Shown one piece after another: positions 35,402 to 44,371 of a DNA stretch of 64,000 nucleotides; the first letter of the stretch is position 1; each line of letters starts with the position of its first letter. The stretch comes from JANJUB01 sp031386985. GTDB lineage: Bacteria > Armatimonadota > Fimbriimonadia > Fimbriimonadales > Fimbriimonadaceae. The notes under the pieces were generated by a model. The model searched no databases. It was not told where the DNA came from and saw nothing but the letters and a program-made list of their open reading frames with translations. The DNA lies in the NCBI GenBank assembly GCA_031386985.1, contig JANNCV010000017.1, forward strand, positions 9,988-73,987. The letters run 5' to 3'. The position numbers and the translations under genes are program-made.

Positions 35402-36667
35402 GTGTATTTTTTGGAGCTAAACGGATTGAATAATGACCCTGAGTTGATTGTATTGCGCTATCTAGAATCAAAGCGCGGCGATCTACGGGACCTGATCATG
35501 GTCCAATATGCGGGGACGGTAGAGCGAATCGCACGGCGGTTTGCTGGGCTTGAGCCCTTGGAAGACCTCGTGCAAGTAGGCTTCATTGGCCTCTTGAACG
35601 CGCTCTCTAAGTTTGATCCCGAAGCGGGCGTTCGCTTCAACACGTACGCCACGTATCTGATTGCCGGTGAAATCAAACACTATTTGCGTGATCGGTGCCA
35701 AACAATTCGTCAACCAGCCTGGCTTCAAGAGCTTCGTCAAAAGGTGAATAAGGCGGCCGCATCACTTCAATCCGAACTTACGCGACCACCATCCGAACGA
35801 GAGATTGCCGAGCGCGTTGGGGTGAGCGAAACGGCGGTGAGAGAGGTTTTTCAAACCCAAGATATGCTACGAGTGGCCTCGTTAGACTCCACGCCAACGG
35901 GAGATGATGACTCGGAAAGCGATGTTGAGCGCCTGGATGCGGCAAACTTCTGCCCCGAGCAATTGGGTTCCGAAGATCGCTTGGTTCTTGATTCCGCCAT
36001 GTCTCAGCTCCGCGATTTGGAAAGGGAAGTTCTTCAACTGTTCCACTTCGATATGATGAGTCAAACCGAAATCGCAGGCAAGCTTGGCATCTCTTGCAAC
36101 TATGTTTCCCACATCTTGCGCCAATCGCTCTCGAAACTTCGGAAGATCTTGAGTCAGGAAGATGCCCAAGATCGGGTGCTTCGCCGCCAAGCCATGGAAA
36201 TGGATTACGAAGTAATTGATGCGCTAACCGGTGCTTATTCCGAAGCTTTCTTCAAGACTCGCATCGAAGAGGAAATCCATCGAGCCTCATGCAATGACAC
36301 CGCGGTCGGCCTCGTTGTCGTTCAGTTCTCTGGGCTTGAAACGCTGCGCAAGTTTTACGGCGTAACCTCGGTGGAAGAGTTTCTGGCCGACGCCGCTGAC
36401 TTTTTGAAGGATTCCGTTCGAAGGCTAGACCTGGTTTGCCGAAATGGTGAGGGTGGCTTTGCTATGATTTTGCCCGGAGTTGGCGACCATGTCAACATGG
36501 TTAAGACTCGATTGCTAAAGAAACTCACGACTTGGATGAACGCCCGATACGCTCAAGGGAGTCCGATTCGGCTCGAAGTCGGCGAGGCACTTTACCCAGA
36601 AGCCGGACATACCACGCGCGAACTGTTTGAGCAAATGGACATGATTCTTCTTAAGCCCGCCGCTTAG
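35402..36667 (+). CDS. Sigma-70 family factor fused to a degenerate GGDEF domain
   Basis: Residue numbers are from the longest frame (TTG at 35348, 439 residues). AAGGAGG at 35393-35399 points to a start near GTG 35402 or TTG 35411, so the exact start is unsure. Region 2 (about 45-118) carries DLVQVGFIGLLNALSKFDP and FNTYATYLIAGEIKHYLRD. Region 3 (122-195) holds PPSEREIAERVGVSETAV. Region 4 (215-270) has LERE then QTEIAGKLGISCNYVSHILR, as in SigB/SigF/SigG-type factors. After a short helix comes a GGDEF-type domain (287-436) opening VIDALTGAYSEAFF. Its signature RYGGDEF reads RNGEGGF (365-371), and the first metal Asp region reads VVQFSGLETLRKFYG. It therefore probably cannot make c-di-GMP, and may sense a nucleotide or mediate dimerisation. 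No anti-sigma gene is adjacent. Confidence 0.9.
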   Translation: MYFLELNGLNNDPELIVLRYLESKRGDLRDLIMVQYAGTVERIARRFAGLEPLEDLVQVGFIGLLNALSKFDPEAGVRFNTYATYLIAGEIKHYLRDRCQTIRQPAWLQELRQKVNKAAASLQSELTRPPSEREIAERVGVSETAVREVFQTQDMLRVASLDSTPTGDDDSESDVERLDAANFCPEQLGSEDRLVLDSAMSQLRDLEREVLQLFHFDMMSQTEIAGKLGISCNYVSHILRQSLSKLRKILSQEDAQDRVLRRQAMEMDYEVIDALTGAYSEAFFKTRIEEEIHRASCNDTAVGLVVVQFSGLETLRKFYGVTSVEEFLADAADFLKDSVRRLDLVCRNGEGGFAMILPGVGDHVNMVKTRLLKKLTTWMNARYAQGSPIRLEVGEALYPEAGHTTRELFEQMDMILLKPAA

Positions 36668-36705
36668 CGACAATTCACCGGACCTCACATCTTCTAAACT
36701 AATCC

Positions 36706-38991
36706 GTGCCGCGACGGTTTATCTGGCTTGTTCTCCTCATTGCAACCCTTTTGCCTCTCCTGAGGCCACTTCTCAAGGGCGAAGCCATTGGGCCGTGGGA
36801 TCAGGTTGGTCCAATGATGGGAGCGCCCGCCGTTGAGAAAACGACCGCCTGGGACATTTTGCAAGCCGATGCCTGCTTACAGTTTTACCCCTGGCGAGAT
36901 CTCGTTTTTGAGTCTTGGGGAAATTTCCAAGCGCCCTATTACAATCCTTATCAACTGAACGGTGTTCCGTTGTTGGCCAACTCGCAGTCAGGTGGCTTTT
37001 ATCCCCCGCACATTCTTGCCGGACTGTCGCATTTGCCGACGCCGACCGCGATTTCAGTGTTGGCCTGGTTCCATCTGTTCTGGGCGGCGTTCGGAATTTT
37101 CAAGTTATCTAGGCGGTTCGGGGCAAGTGATGCCGGGGCTTTGCTTGGGGCGGTTAGCTTTGCGCTGTCGCCTTTCATGATGGGTTGGACAGGGCTTGCA
37201 TCGGTGATTTCTACGGTGGCCTGGATTCCCTGGGTTCTGCTCTTTTGCCTGCCTGGCGACAAGGGAACCCTGGTCAAACTTGCCCTCTGCACCGCGATGA
37301 TGATTTTGGCTGGACACTTACAGTTTGTTGCACTGGGAGGCATGGCGGCGGTTACGGTCGTAGCTTCGGTCGCGATTCAGAAGAGGCGCATGCCCATCGG
37401 TTTGATGGGTTTGGCTTTAGGTGCCCTTCTGGCCGCACCGCAACTCGTGCCGGTGTTGGAGTATAGCAAGCACTCGCACCGCCGGGCCGCCGCTACGGAG
37501 ACAGGCTTTGAGGCGTATCAAGCGAGTTCGATTCAGCCTTGGGAGTTCGGAAATCTGGTCTATCCCTACGCACTGGGGAATCCGGCTCCGCGCGAAGGAA
37601 ACTTGACGATTTCAAATTATTGGCCCGCCATCGTGAAAGTCGGGAAAAACTGGACGGAGTCGGCCGTTGCTCCCGGAGCCGTTGTTCTCGCTTGCCTTTT
37701 CTTCTTACCGTTGCTCTGGAAGAAGATCAATTTAAGAGCAGTTGACGCGGATGATAGTGAAGAGTTTGAACCGATTTGGCCAATGGCCATAGTTGGACTT
37801 CTTGGGCTCCTTATCGCCATGGGAACTCCGTTCAACCGACTCCTTTATTTTGGAATACCGGGATGGTCCTCGACGGGCTCGCCGGGTCGAGCAATCGTGC
37901 TTTTCTTGTTAGCGGCAGCGGTGATCGCCGCTCGAATCGTGCGAGAGATCAAGTTCCATCGCACTCGCGAAGGAACGTTTGCGCCCTTTTCCATTCGAGC
38001 CCAACAACTTTGTTTGCTGGCGTTCTCGCTGGTTGCGTTTGTTGTCTTTGCCCAAAGCCAACCGATGGTAAAGGTTGCACCCGAGTGGATTAAGGCCGAT
38101 GTCTTCAAGGTCCTTGCCGTGTCGAGCGTTCCCAATGCCCTCATTTTCACCCTCGTTTTTGCCTTCGCGGCCGTTCAGCCGTTTATCCTAACCTACTCCT
38201 CCACGCGCATCCGAAACACGGATCCGACGATGTTGTTTCCAGTCGTCGCCCTAATCTTGGCGATGGTGACGGCAAATATTCGCACGGGAATCGCTCCCGA
38301 ACGCGGCACGCCGGATTTAAACAAGCGAGTTGCTTTCGTGAATCATTTATGGGATTTTTGGGATGCAGCGCCAGCGCAATTTCCGGGCAACACGTCAACT
38401 CTGAAACGGCAGCTTGATGCTGGCGGTTACGATTCGCTCTTGCATAGAGACGTTGTCGAGTCGCTAAAAGAAGTTAACGGTGGAGACCCCGCCCCAGCGG
38501 CGAATGGCAACCTCATGTTCATCAAACCAGGGGCCGATCCCGCGAAGCTGGCTTCAATGGGGGTGAGCGAATTTACTCAAGCCGATGGGACTGTGGAAAA
38601 GCTAAACGGAACACGAGCGACCCTTAACGGGGAACCTGCGATTATCGTAAATCAAACGCTGGAATCAATGAAAGTTAAGGTTCCAGGGCCGGGCGAACTG
38701 GTCGTGCATGACCGGAATCTGGGCGGTTGGTCTTATTCGGTTGGAGCGGGTTCAGAGCCAGTTAAGCAGGGCGATTGGCTCACGGTTACAGTTCCAGATG
38801 GTGTTTCCGAAGTTACTCTGAGCTATACCCCGCCCGGCCTGATTCTAGGGCGCTGGTTGTTTTTAGTGGGATTGATCCTTCTGGCGGTCCTCAAGAAGGA
38901 TGATATCCCCGCACCAACTCAGCTTCGAATCAGCCGGTCACGCGTCGAGCAAAATGCTAAGACTTCTCCATCAGAAAGCGAACCGAGTTAG
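36706..38991 (+). CDS. YfhO-like polytopic membrane protein
   Basis: A 761-residue protein with about twelve hydrophobic segments. Near the N-terminus are the motifs IGPWDQVGP, QFYPWRDLVFESW and PYYNPYQLNGVPLLANSQSG. The last resembles the extracytoplasmic D/N-rich loop of YfhO/GT-C-fold proteins, which modify surface glycans in other bacteria. The C-terminal 150 residues are soluble (VPGPGELVVHDRNLGGW) and precede one final membrane segment. The start is GTG at 36706, 5 bases after TAAACT, so the mRNA may be leaderless. The 3' end overlaps the convergent gene at 38957 by 35 bases. A role in envelope polysaccharide modification is inferred from the family only. Confidence 0.78.
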   Translation: MPRRFIWLVLLIATLLPLLRPLLKGEAIGPWDQVGPMMGAPAVEKTTAWDILQADACLQFYPWRDLVFESWGNFQAPYYNPYQLNGVPLLANSQSGGFYPPHILAGLSHLPTPTAISVLAWFHLFWAAFGIFKLSRRFGASDAGALLGAVSFALSPFMMGWTGLASVISTVAWIPWVLLFCLPGDKGTLVKLALCTAMMILAGHLQFVALGGMAAVTVVASVAIQKRRMPIGLMGLALGALLAAPQLVPVLEYSKHSHRRAAATETGFEAYQASSIQPWEFGNLVYPYALGNPAPREGNLTISNYWPAIVKVGKNWTESAVAPGAVVLACLFFLPLLWKKINLRAVDADDSEEFEPIWPMAIVGLLGLLIAMGTPFNRLLYFGIPGWSSTGSPGRAIVLFLLAAAVIAARIVREIKFHRTREGTFAPFSIRAQQLCLLAFSLVAFVVFAQSQPMVKVAPEWIKADVFKVLAVSSVPNALIFTLVFAFAAVQPFILTYSSTRIRNTDPTMLFPVVALILAMVTANIRTGIAPERGTPDLNKRVAFVNHLWDFWDAAPAQFPGNTSTLKRQLDAGGYDSLLHRDVVESLKEVNGGDPAPAANGNLMFIKPGADPAKLASMGVSEFTQADGTVEKLNGTRATLNGEPAIIVNQTLESMKVKVPGPGELVVHDRNLGGWSYSVGAGSEPVKQGDWLTVTVPDGVSEVTLSYTPPGLILGRWLFLVGLILLAVLKKDDIPAPTQLRISRSRVEQNAKTSPSESEPS

Positions 38992-39652
38992 CCGCGCCGT
39001 CGCCGCCCGGAATCCCGGTGATGGTTCCTTCGACGCGGATGAGCTTTGCGTCGGTCGCTGAGATCTTAGCGACGGACTTGATATTCATCGGTTTATCCCC
39101 GGTTTGGGGGTTTTTGACATTAAGGTCTGACTCCAGTGTAACAACGCCGTTCAGGAGCCCAGCGATGGATACTTTGCCCGTCGTTTTCGTCAGCGTGTCC
39201 TTGTTCTCGTTGTTAACATCAATCGTTTGCCCGACCTTCATGGGTGTCCCCGCCAACATGCTCGTGAGTCGGAGGATGCCCAGAAAACTCTCAATCCCGC
39301 GTCCAGCTTTTGTTTGCTTCCCAACGGGCCGCATGTATTTGTCATAGCGGACACTTGTGGGTTCGATGGGTTTACCGCCAAGCGCATCGTTTGGTACGTC
39401 GCTTCCATTGAATTGGATTTTCATGTTGGCGATGGCAGATTCAATGTCGGCCTCTCCATTGGCGTGGGTAGCCTTGGTCGTCTGTGTCAAATCCAGTTTG
39501 ATCGAGATCTCGCCCATCTGAGTTCCGACTCCCATATCAAGTTTGTATCTGTCAGCTTCCCCGGTCTTGAAGGCTCGTTCCAGGTTAACTGAGTCCTGGG
39601 CAACGGCTGTTGCAACAACAATTAGTGAAAGAATAAGGGCACGAGTTTTCAT
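38957..39652 (-). CDS. Secreted hypothetical protein
   Basis: The 231-residue protein has a clean signal peptide (MKTRALILSLIVVATAVAQ) and a beta-rich mature part without Cys. Repeated patterns such as SIKLDLTQTTKATHANGEAD and GVVTLESDLNVKNPQTGD suggest a long beta-sandwich or barrel-like fold, and KAGRGIESFLGILRLTSMLAG is a helix-like insert. I recognise no named family. It overlaps the YfhO-like gene end to end by 35 bases on the opposite strand. Confidence 0.72.
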   Translation of the reverse strand: MKTRALILSLIVVATAVAQDSVNLERAFKTGEADRYKLDMGVGTQMGEISIKLDLTQTTKATHANGEADIESAIANMKIQFNGSDVPNDALGGKPIEPTSVRYDKYMRPVGKQTKAGRGIESFLGILRLTSMLAGTPMKVGQTIDVNNENKDTLTKTTGKVSIAGLLNGVVTLESDLNVKNPQTGDKPMNIKSVAKISATDAKLIRVEGTITGIPGGDGAANSVRFLMEKS

Positions 39653-39695
39653 TTGGTTCCGTCCTACACATTATTCTACTGGATCAAACATCAAA

Positions 39696-40526
39696 ATGAG
39701 CACCGATCTTGTTCGATTAATGCTAACAATCCCATCTGCGGCGATCATTGGGATTGCCGTTCTAGCGGTCTTTTACGGGATGGTTGACGGTGAAATCCCT
39801 GCATCTTTTGGACTCGTGACGGTTGGACTCCTGTTGGTGACGCTTTACTTTTGCGTTTGGCCGCCCCATCTGCTTGTTCCGGTTGTCGCGTTGGTCGCCG
39901 TCGTCGCCGGCATGATTTGTTGGCCGTTTTTTAGAACCTACCTCGTCAACCTCGAGTTTGGAAGGATGGACGCCGACCAGTTAGAGAAGCTACTCGGCGT
40001 CTGGCAAGCTAAACCGGACAATGTTTCCGCGCAGCTTGCGGTTGCTGGTTGCCTTCGAGATCAAGGATTCGACTTGCATGCGATAAACCTCGCCCAAACG
40101 GCTTTAAGCTCAGCATCAACCCGTGTTGATGATCTTACGAATCGGTCAGTTCGGGATGTTTTCAGGAAAGAAGAACGTGCCTTGAAGAGCTGGGAAGTTG
40201 ACTCCAGAGATGCGCCGGATCAGGTTAGCTGCTTATCTTGCGGCCACCGCAACGGCATTCGGTTCGTCTTTTGTGAGAAGTGCGAGGCACCCTACTTGCT
40301 TGCATTGGTTAGACAGGCCGATCCCGGAAGGTCGGTTATTGCTCGTTTGATGGTGGCTTCAACCGCTGTAACCTTTTCACTAGTTTGTTCCGCATCGCTG
40401 GGATTGATGCTGGATGGTTGGTTGCGCATTTTTGCGGTCTTATTGGTGGTTGGAGCTGCGGGTGGGATTATCCATTTTGTGACCAAGCCGACACGGCCCG
40501 CCTACCTTGGCAATCCAAAGCGGTAA
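39696..40526 (+). CDS. Membrane protein with zinc-ribbon motif
   Basis: A 276-residue protein from the ATG at 39696; an earlier in-frame start would overlap the opposite-strand gene. Two or three N-terminal membrane segments (about 8-90) are followed by a helical region with TPR-like character (LEKLLGVWQAKPDNVSAQLA then LHAINLAQTALSSAS). A four-Cys zinc ribbon comes next, CLSCGHRN plus FCEKCEAPY (about 175-195). Two more membrane segments close the protein. Function unknown; the ribbon may bind zinc for structural reasons. purC starts 11 bases after its stop. Confidence 0.7.
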   Translation: MSTDLVRLMLTIPSAAIIGIAVLAVFYGMVDGEIPASFGLVTVGLLLVTLYFCVWPPHLLVPVVALVAVVAGMICWPFFRTYLVNLEFGRMDADQLEKLLGVWQAKPDNVSAQLAVAGCLRDQGFDLHAINLAQTALSSASTRVDDLTNRSVRDVFRKEERALKSWEVDSRDAPDQVSCLSCGHRNGIRFVFCEKCEAPYLLALVRQADPGRSVIARLMVASTAVTFSLVCSASLGLMLDGWLRIFAVLLVVGAAGGIIHFVTKPTRPAYLGNPKR

Positions 40527-40537
40527 CATTGAGGGGC

Positions 40538-41428
40538 ATGCCCGCGCTACTTAGCCCCGTCATTTCTCGCAAGCCGATCGCCCACGGCAAGGTTCGGGAA
40601 ATTTACGATTTGGGGAGCGAATTGTTGATTGTGACAACCGACCGCATTTCAGCATTTGATGTGGTTATGCAAAACGGGATTCCCGATAAGGGCCGCGTTT
40701 TGAACCAAATGTCTGCGTTCTGGTTTGAACACTTTTCAGAAATATGTCCTAATCATGTTGTTTCGGTTTCGGATTCGGATGTTAAAGCTCGACTGGGTGA
40801 ATGGGACGAAGGGCTTTCGGGCCGGTGCTTAATCGCGCGCAAAGCCGTTCCACTGAAGATCGAGTGTGTAGCGCGGGGCTATATCACAGGCTCACTTTTC
40901 AAGGAGTATCTGGTTGCGGGAGGGGCTGTCCACTCTTTGGGCCTTCGTGAAGGCTTGTTGGATAGCGATCGGCTCTCTGAGCCAATATTCACCCCCGCGA
41001 CCAAAGCCGAATCGGGCCATGATATGAATTTGAGCTGGGCCGGAGCGGTTGACATTGTGGGTTTGGAAGTCGCAACCCGAGCCCGAGACCTTACCCTTGC
41101 AATTTACGGCGGGGCCCGAAACTATGCTGAATCCAGGGGGCTGATTCTGGCCGATACAAAGTTTGAGTTTGGGTTGACGGATGATGGTTTGGTTTGGATA
41201 GATGAAGCGTTGACGCCCGATTCTTCTAGGTATTGGCCTCAGAACTTATATAAACCTGGTCAATCTCAGCCCAGTTTTGACAAGCAATTCGTGCGAGATT
41301 ATCTCGAAAGTATCCGCTTCAACAAGCAACCACCTGGGCCAGAATTGCCTGAAGATATTGTTCTCAAGACGCGCCAGAAATATCTTGAAGCCTACGAACG
41401 AATCGTAGGAAAGCCGTTGGATGGGTAA
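40538..41428 (+). CDS. purC: Phosphoribosylaminoimidazole-succinocarboxamide synthase
   Basis: A 296-residue SAICAR synthetase of purine biosynthesis, which joins aspartate to CAIR using ATP. Conserved stretches are HGKVREIYDLGSELLIVTTDRISAFDV near the N-terminus, ECVARGYITGS, and DTKFEFG with WIDEALTPDSSRYWP in the second half. I start at the ATG at 40538, preceded by GAGGGG; the longer frame to 40385 overlaps the previous gene and does not align with the family. The 3' end overlaps waaA by 8 bases, linking purine and envelope genes in one transcript. Confidence 0.97.
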   Translation: MPALLSPVISRKPIAHGKVREIYDLGSELLIVTTDRISAFDVVMQNGIPDKGRVLNQMSAFWFEHFSEICPNHVVSVSDSDVKARLGEWDEGLSGRCLIARKAVPLKIECVARGYITGSLFKEYLVAGGAVHSLGLREGLLDSDRLSEPIFTPATKAESGHDMNLSWAGAVDIVGLEVATRARDLTLAIYGGARNYAESRGLILADTKFEFGLTDDGLVWIDEALTPDSSRYWPQNLYKPGQSQPSFDKQFVRDYLESIRFNKQPPGPELPEDIVLKTRQKYLEAYERIVGKPLDG

Positions 41429-42710
41429 TCCACCAATGGTTTGGATCTACAGCCTGTTCACCCTTCTGTTAGCTCCTCTTTGGTTGCCGTGGATGTGGTG
41501 GCGCACCCGCCAGCGCAAAGAAGCTCCTAACTGGAAGGAGCGGTGCGGAAATTATTCGCACATCAAAATCGAGCGTGATAAACCCGCAATCTGGATTCAC
41601 GCGGTGAGCGTGGGCGAGGTTGTGGCCGCCATTCCGATCTTGCGCGAGTTACGCCTGCTCATGCCCTCACATCACATCGTTTTGAGCGTAACCACGAGTA
41701 GTGGGCACCGTACCGCGCGGGAGAGTGCAGTTGATTTGTTTGATAGCTTGGTGTATTTTCCGCTTGATCTGTTGCGTTTTCAGATGTCTGCGCTAATGAG
41801 AATTCGCCCGGATGTGGTTGCGATTATGGAGACCGAGCTTTGGATGAACTTCGTGTTTTCGGCCAAACAACTGGGGGTTGGGGTCTTGCTTATCAACGGA
41901 CGGATTAGCGACAGATCGTTTCCACGATCCCTTCGGATTGCTTTCTTTTATCGCGCGTTGCTTCGAAATGTAGATCGCTGTCTCATGCAGACCCAGCTCG
42001 ACGCAACACGCATTCTTGCCTTGGGAGCTCAAAGTGCGGATGTTCTTGGCAACTCAAAATTTGACCAAGCGGTTGAGGGATTGGAAGAGGACCCAACATA
42101 CTGGCGGAGTGAGCTTGGCATTGGAGCAGCGCAAAAAGTGATTGTGATTGGGTCCACTCGCTCTGAAATGGAGGAGCGGTTTGTCGCTGCTGCTCTCCTG
42201 CCGTTTGCAGGCTCAGATGTCGCCGTCGTATGGGCCCCTCGACATGTCGAGCGAGCGGCAGAGGTTGCATTGCGGTTGCAGGAGACATTTGGATCGAGTG
42301 CGCGTCGCTCCCTTGGAGAAAAGGGTAGCCACTTGGTTTTGGATACTTACGGAGAGCTCGCCAAAGTGTATTGTATCGCCGATGTCGTGATTATTGGCGG
42401 TGGATTTGATCAACTTGGAGGCCAAAATCTTATACAACCTTTGGCTCACGGCAAGCCCGTTCTTCACGGCAAGTTCATGCACAACTTTCAGGATGTTACA
42501 ACAGAATCTCTGCGATTGGGAGCCTCTCGAACCTGCGAGAATCCCGAAGTCCTTACGGTCGCCTTGTCCGAAATTCTGGGAAGCGAGGCTCTCGCTACCA
42601 AAATGGGAAGCTCGGGCCGCGCCTTTGTCACAGCGAATGCCGGGGCGAGCCGAAGATACGCGCTTGCGATTCAAGAAATGGGCAGCAAGATGACGAAATT
42701 AGCTCCGTGA
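41421..42710 (+). CDS. waaA: 3-deoxy-D-manno-octulosonic acid transferase
   Basis: A 429-residue GT30 family enzyme that adds Kdo to lipid A precursor. An N-terminal membrane anchor (VWIYSLFTLLLAPLWLPWMWW) precedes WIHAVSVGEVVAAIPIL and IMETELWMNF, both diagnostic. The second domain has IVIGSTRSEMEE, WAPRHVERAAEV and IIGGGFDQLGGQNLIQPLAHGKPVLHG, the sugar-nucleotide binding region. It implies that the organism makes a Kdo-containing lipopolysaccharide. It overlaps purC by 8 bases and the convergent histidine kinase gene by 40 bases. Confidence 0.95.
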   Translation: MGNPPMVWIYSLFTLLLAPLWLPWMWWRTRQRKEAPNWKERCGNYSHIKIERDKPAIWIHAVSVGEVVAAIPILRELRLLMPSHHIVLSVTTSSGHRTARESAVDLFDSLVYFPLDLLRFQMSALMRIRPDVVAIMETELWMNFVFSAKQLGVGVLLINGRISDRSFPRSLRIAFFYRALLRNVDRCLMQTQLDATRILALGAQSADVLGNSKFDQAVEGLEEDPTYWRSELGIGAAQKVIVIGSTRSEMEERFVAAALLPFAGSDVAVVWAPRHVERAAEVALRLQETFGSSARRSLGEKGSHLVLDTYGELAKVYCIADVVIIGGGFDQLGGQNLIQPLAHGKPVLHGKFMHNFQDVTTESLRLGASRTCENPEVLTVALSEILGSEALATKMGSSGRAFVTANAGASRRYALAIQEMGSKMTKLAP

Positions 42711-44368
42711 TCGAGTTCACCGATCTCGTATACGCTGCCACCATGTGATTCAGCGATGCCTTTGACGATGGACAGCCCCAGTCCCATGCCCTTCACTCTT
42801 CCTGAATAGAACGGCTGAAAAATAGCGTCCTTCTTCTCCTGGCTGACGCCCGGCCCGGTGTCGGCGACACTCACAAAAACGTATTGCTTCGAAGGTGCGA
42901 GTCGCGCTCTAAAGACCATTTCACGCGTTGCCGGGCCTGTCATAACCGTCAGAGCCCCTTTTTCAACATGATTAACTGAGTTTTCGATCAGCTCGGAGAT
43001 TGCGCGGCGAAGCCGTTTTCCGTCGGCCTCGATTGGCGCCAGGGAGGGGTCAAGGTTCATTTTGAGCTCAACTTTCGAGCGACGCGGGAAGATTTCATGG
43101 GTTGTAGTGTTCACCAACTCATTTAAATCAAGGGGCTGTTTTTCAATCTGGGTGGCGGTCAGGAAGTCGCGAAAGTCTTGCAGTATCTCCTCGATACGTA
43201 CAAGATTATTGCATAAACTTTGATGTAACTCGGTGAGCGTGGTGCGGGCCAACTCGGGCTGATTTAACACGTGGCCGAGTTCATTTACATCTCCTTTCAG
43301 GGCAAAAACGCGGTTGCCGATCATATGCGAACTCTTCGCGCTTAGTTCGCCCCAGGCCGCCATTCGCTCGGAACGTAGCAATCGCTCAGTGCCCCGAACG
43401 CCATCCAGGGCTACCGCCATCTGCTCGCCGATTGCAGTTAGAACGGTGACGTCGTTAGCATCAAACCGATTGTCTAGATACTTGTTGGGTGAGACACGGC
43501 GAAGGGCGCGTAAAATTGCAACACAGTTTCCTCGGTGCACGACAGGCACGGCGAGAAAACTGGCGATCTCTTCGCCTGGGAATTCGGTGTGCTGTCCCAT
43601 CCATCGCGGATCAAAAATCGGCTCGTGGGAGAGGATCGGTTCGAGGATTTTAGCGACGGTTCCGGTGATTCCTTGTCCGACCTTATATGCAATTTGACCT
43701 ACGCGATCTTTAAGATATCCGATCGATCCGCGTAACACATAGTGGTCCGATGCGCGCTCATAAACAAAAACCGAGAAGGCCTGGAATCGCAAAACTTCAT
43801 CGCCGATCCTCAGAACGCCCTTGACCACTTCTTCCTCATTGCTGGCCCGGTCCAGCGCGTGGCCGATTTCAACGAGGGCGGATTCTCGCGTTTCAATGTC
43901 CTCACGATTTACGGCTACCGCTGCGACCGTGGCAAGAGTCATAAGCTCGGTGAGATGTTCGGAATCGTACGCATTCTCTCGGTCTGATTCGACGTTGATT
44001 ACACCCCGAATTCGCCCAAAGCGATCCACGATCGGCACGGCCATTTCGCTCCGAGTGGTTTCGATTAGCTTCAAATAGCGTTCCTCGTGGCTTACGTCAC
44101 CAGCAATATAGGGCTTTCCCGTTGCGGCAACGTAGGCGACGATGCCGCTTTGGGTTGTGATCTTGATTTGCTCAAGCTCCCGCTCCACCGTCCATTCGCT
44201 ACCCAGACCGATCCGCAGCTCCATCGTTCCTAGCTCAACATTCAAAAGGGCGATCATCGAGTTGCGGCTATGAGTCATCTCCTGAGCAGCCGCGACAACG
44301 CTTTCCAAAGCCAAAACTAGGTCTGGCTCAGAGTTAATCAAATCCAATAGCGAGTGAAAGCGTTGCAT
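42671..44368 (-). CDS. GAF-domain sensor histidine kinase
   Basis: A 565-residue soluble kinase with two GAF domains (about 10-155 and 165-320), no membrane segment, and a kinase core. The phospho-acceptor His is in ELSAKSSHMIGNRVFALKGD (about residue 350). The ATPase domain shows the N box AISELIENSVNHV, the G1 box VADTGPGVSQ and the G2 box GMGLGLSIVKGIAESHGG. The first GAF contains PIVDRFGRIRGVINVES. The ligand is not predictable. No response regulator gene is adjacent, so its partner lies elsewhere. It begins 3 bases after the leuD stop. Confidence 0.94.
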   Translation of the reverse strand: MQRFHSLLDLINSEPDLVLALESVVAAAQEMTHSRNSMIALLNVELGTMELRIGLGSEWTVERELEQIKITTQSGIVAYVAATGKPYIAGDVSHEERYLKLIETTRSEMAVPIVDRFGRIRGVINVESDRENAYDSEHLTELMTLATVAAVAVNREDIETRESALVEIGHALDRASNEEEVVKGVLRIGDEVLRFQAFSVFVYERASDHYVLRGSIGYLKDRVGQIAYKVGQGITGTVAKILEPILSHEPIFDPRWMGQHTEFPGEEIASFLAVPVVHRGNCVAILRALRRVSPNKYLDNRFDANDVTVLTAIGEQMAVALDGVRGTERLLRSERMAAWGELSAKSSHMIGNRVFALKGDVNELGHVLNQPELARTTLTELHQSLCNNLVRIEEILQDFRDFLTATQIEKQPLDLNELVNTTTHEIFPRRSKVELKMNLDPSLAPIEADGKRLRRAISELIENSVNHVEKGALTVMTGPATREMVFRARLAPSKQYVFVSVADTGPGVSQEKKDAIFQPFYSGRVKGMGLGLSIVKGIAESHGGSVYEIGELDHGANFVILLPIS

Positions 44369-44371
44369 GGC

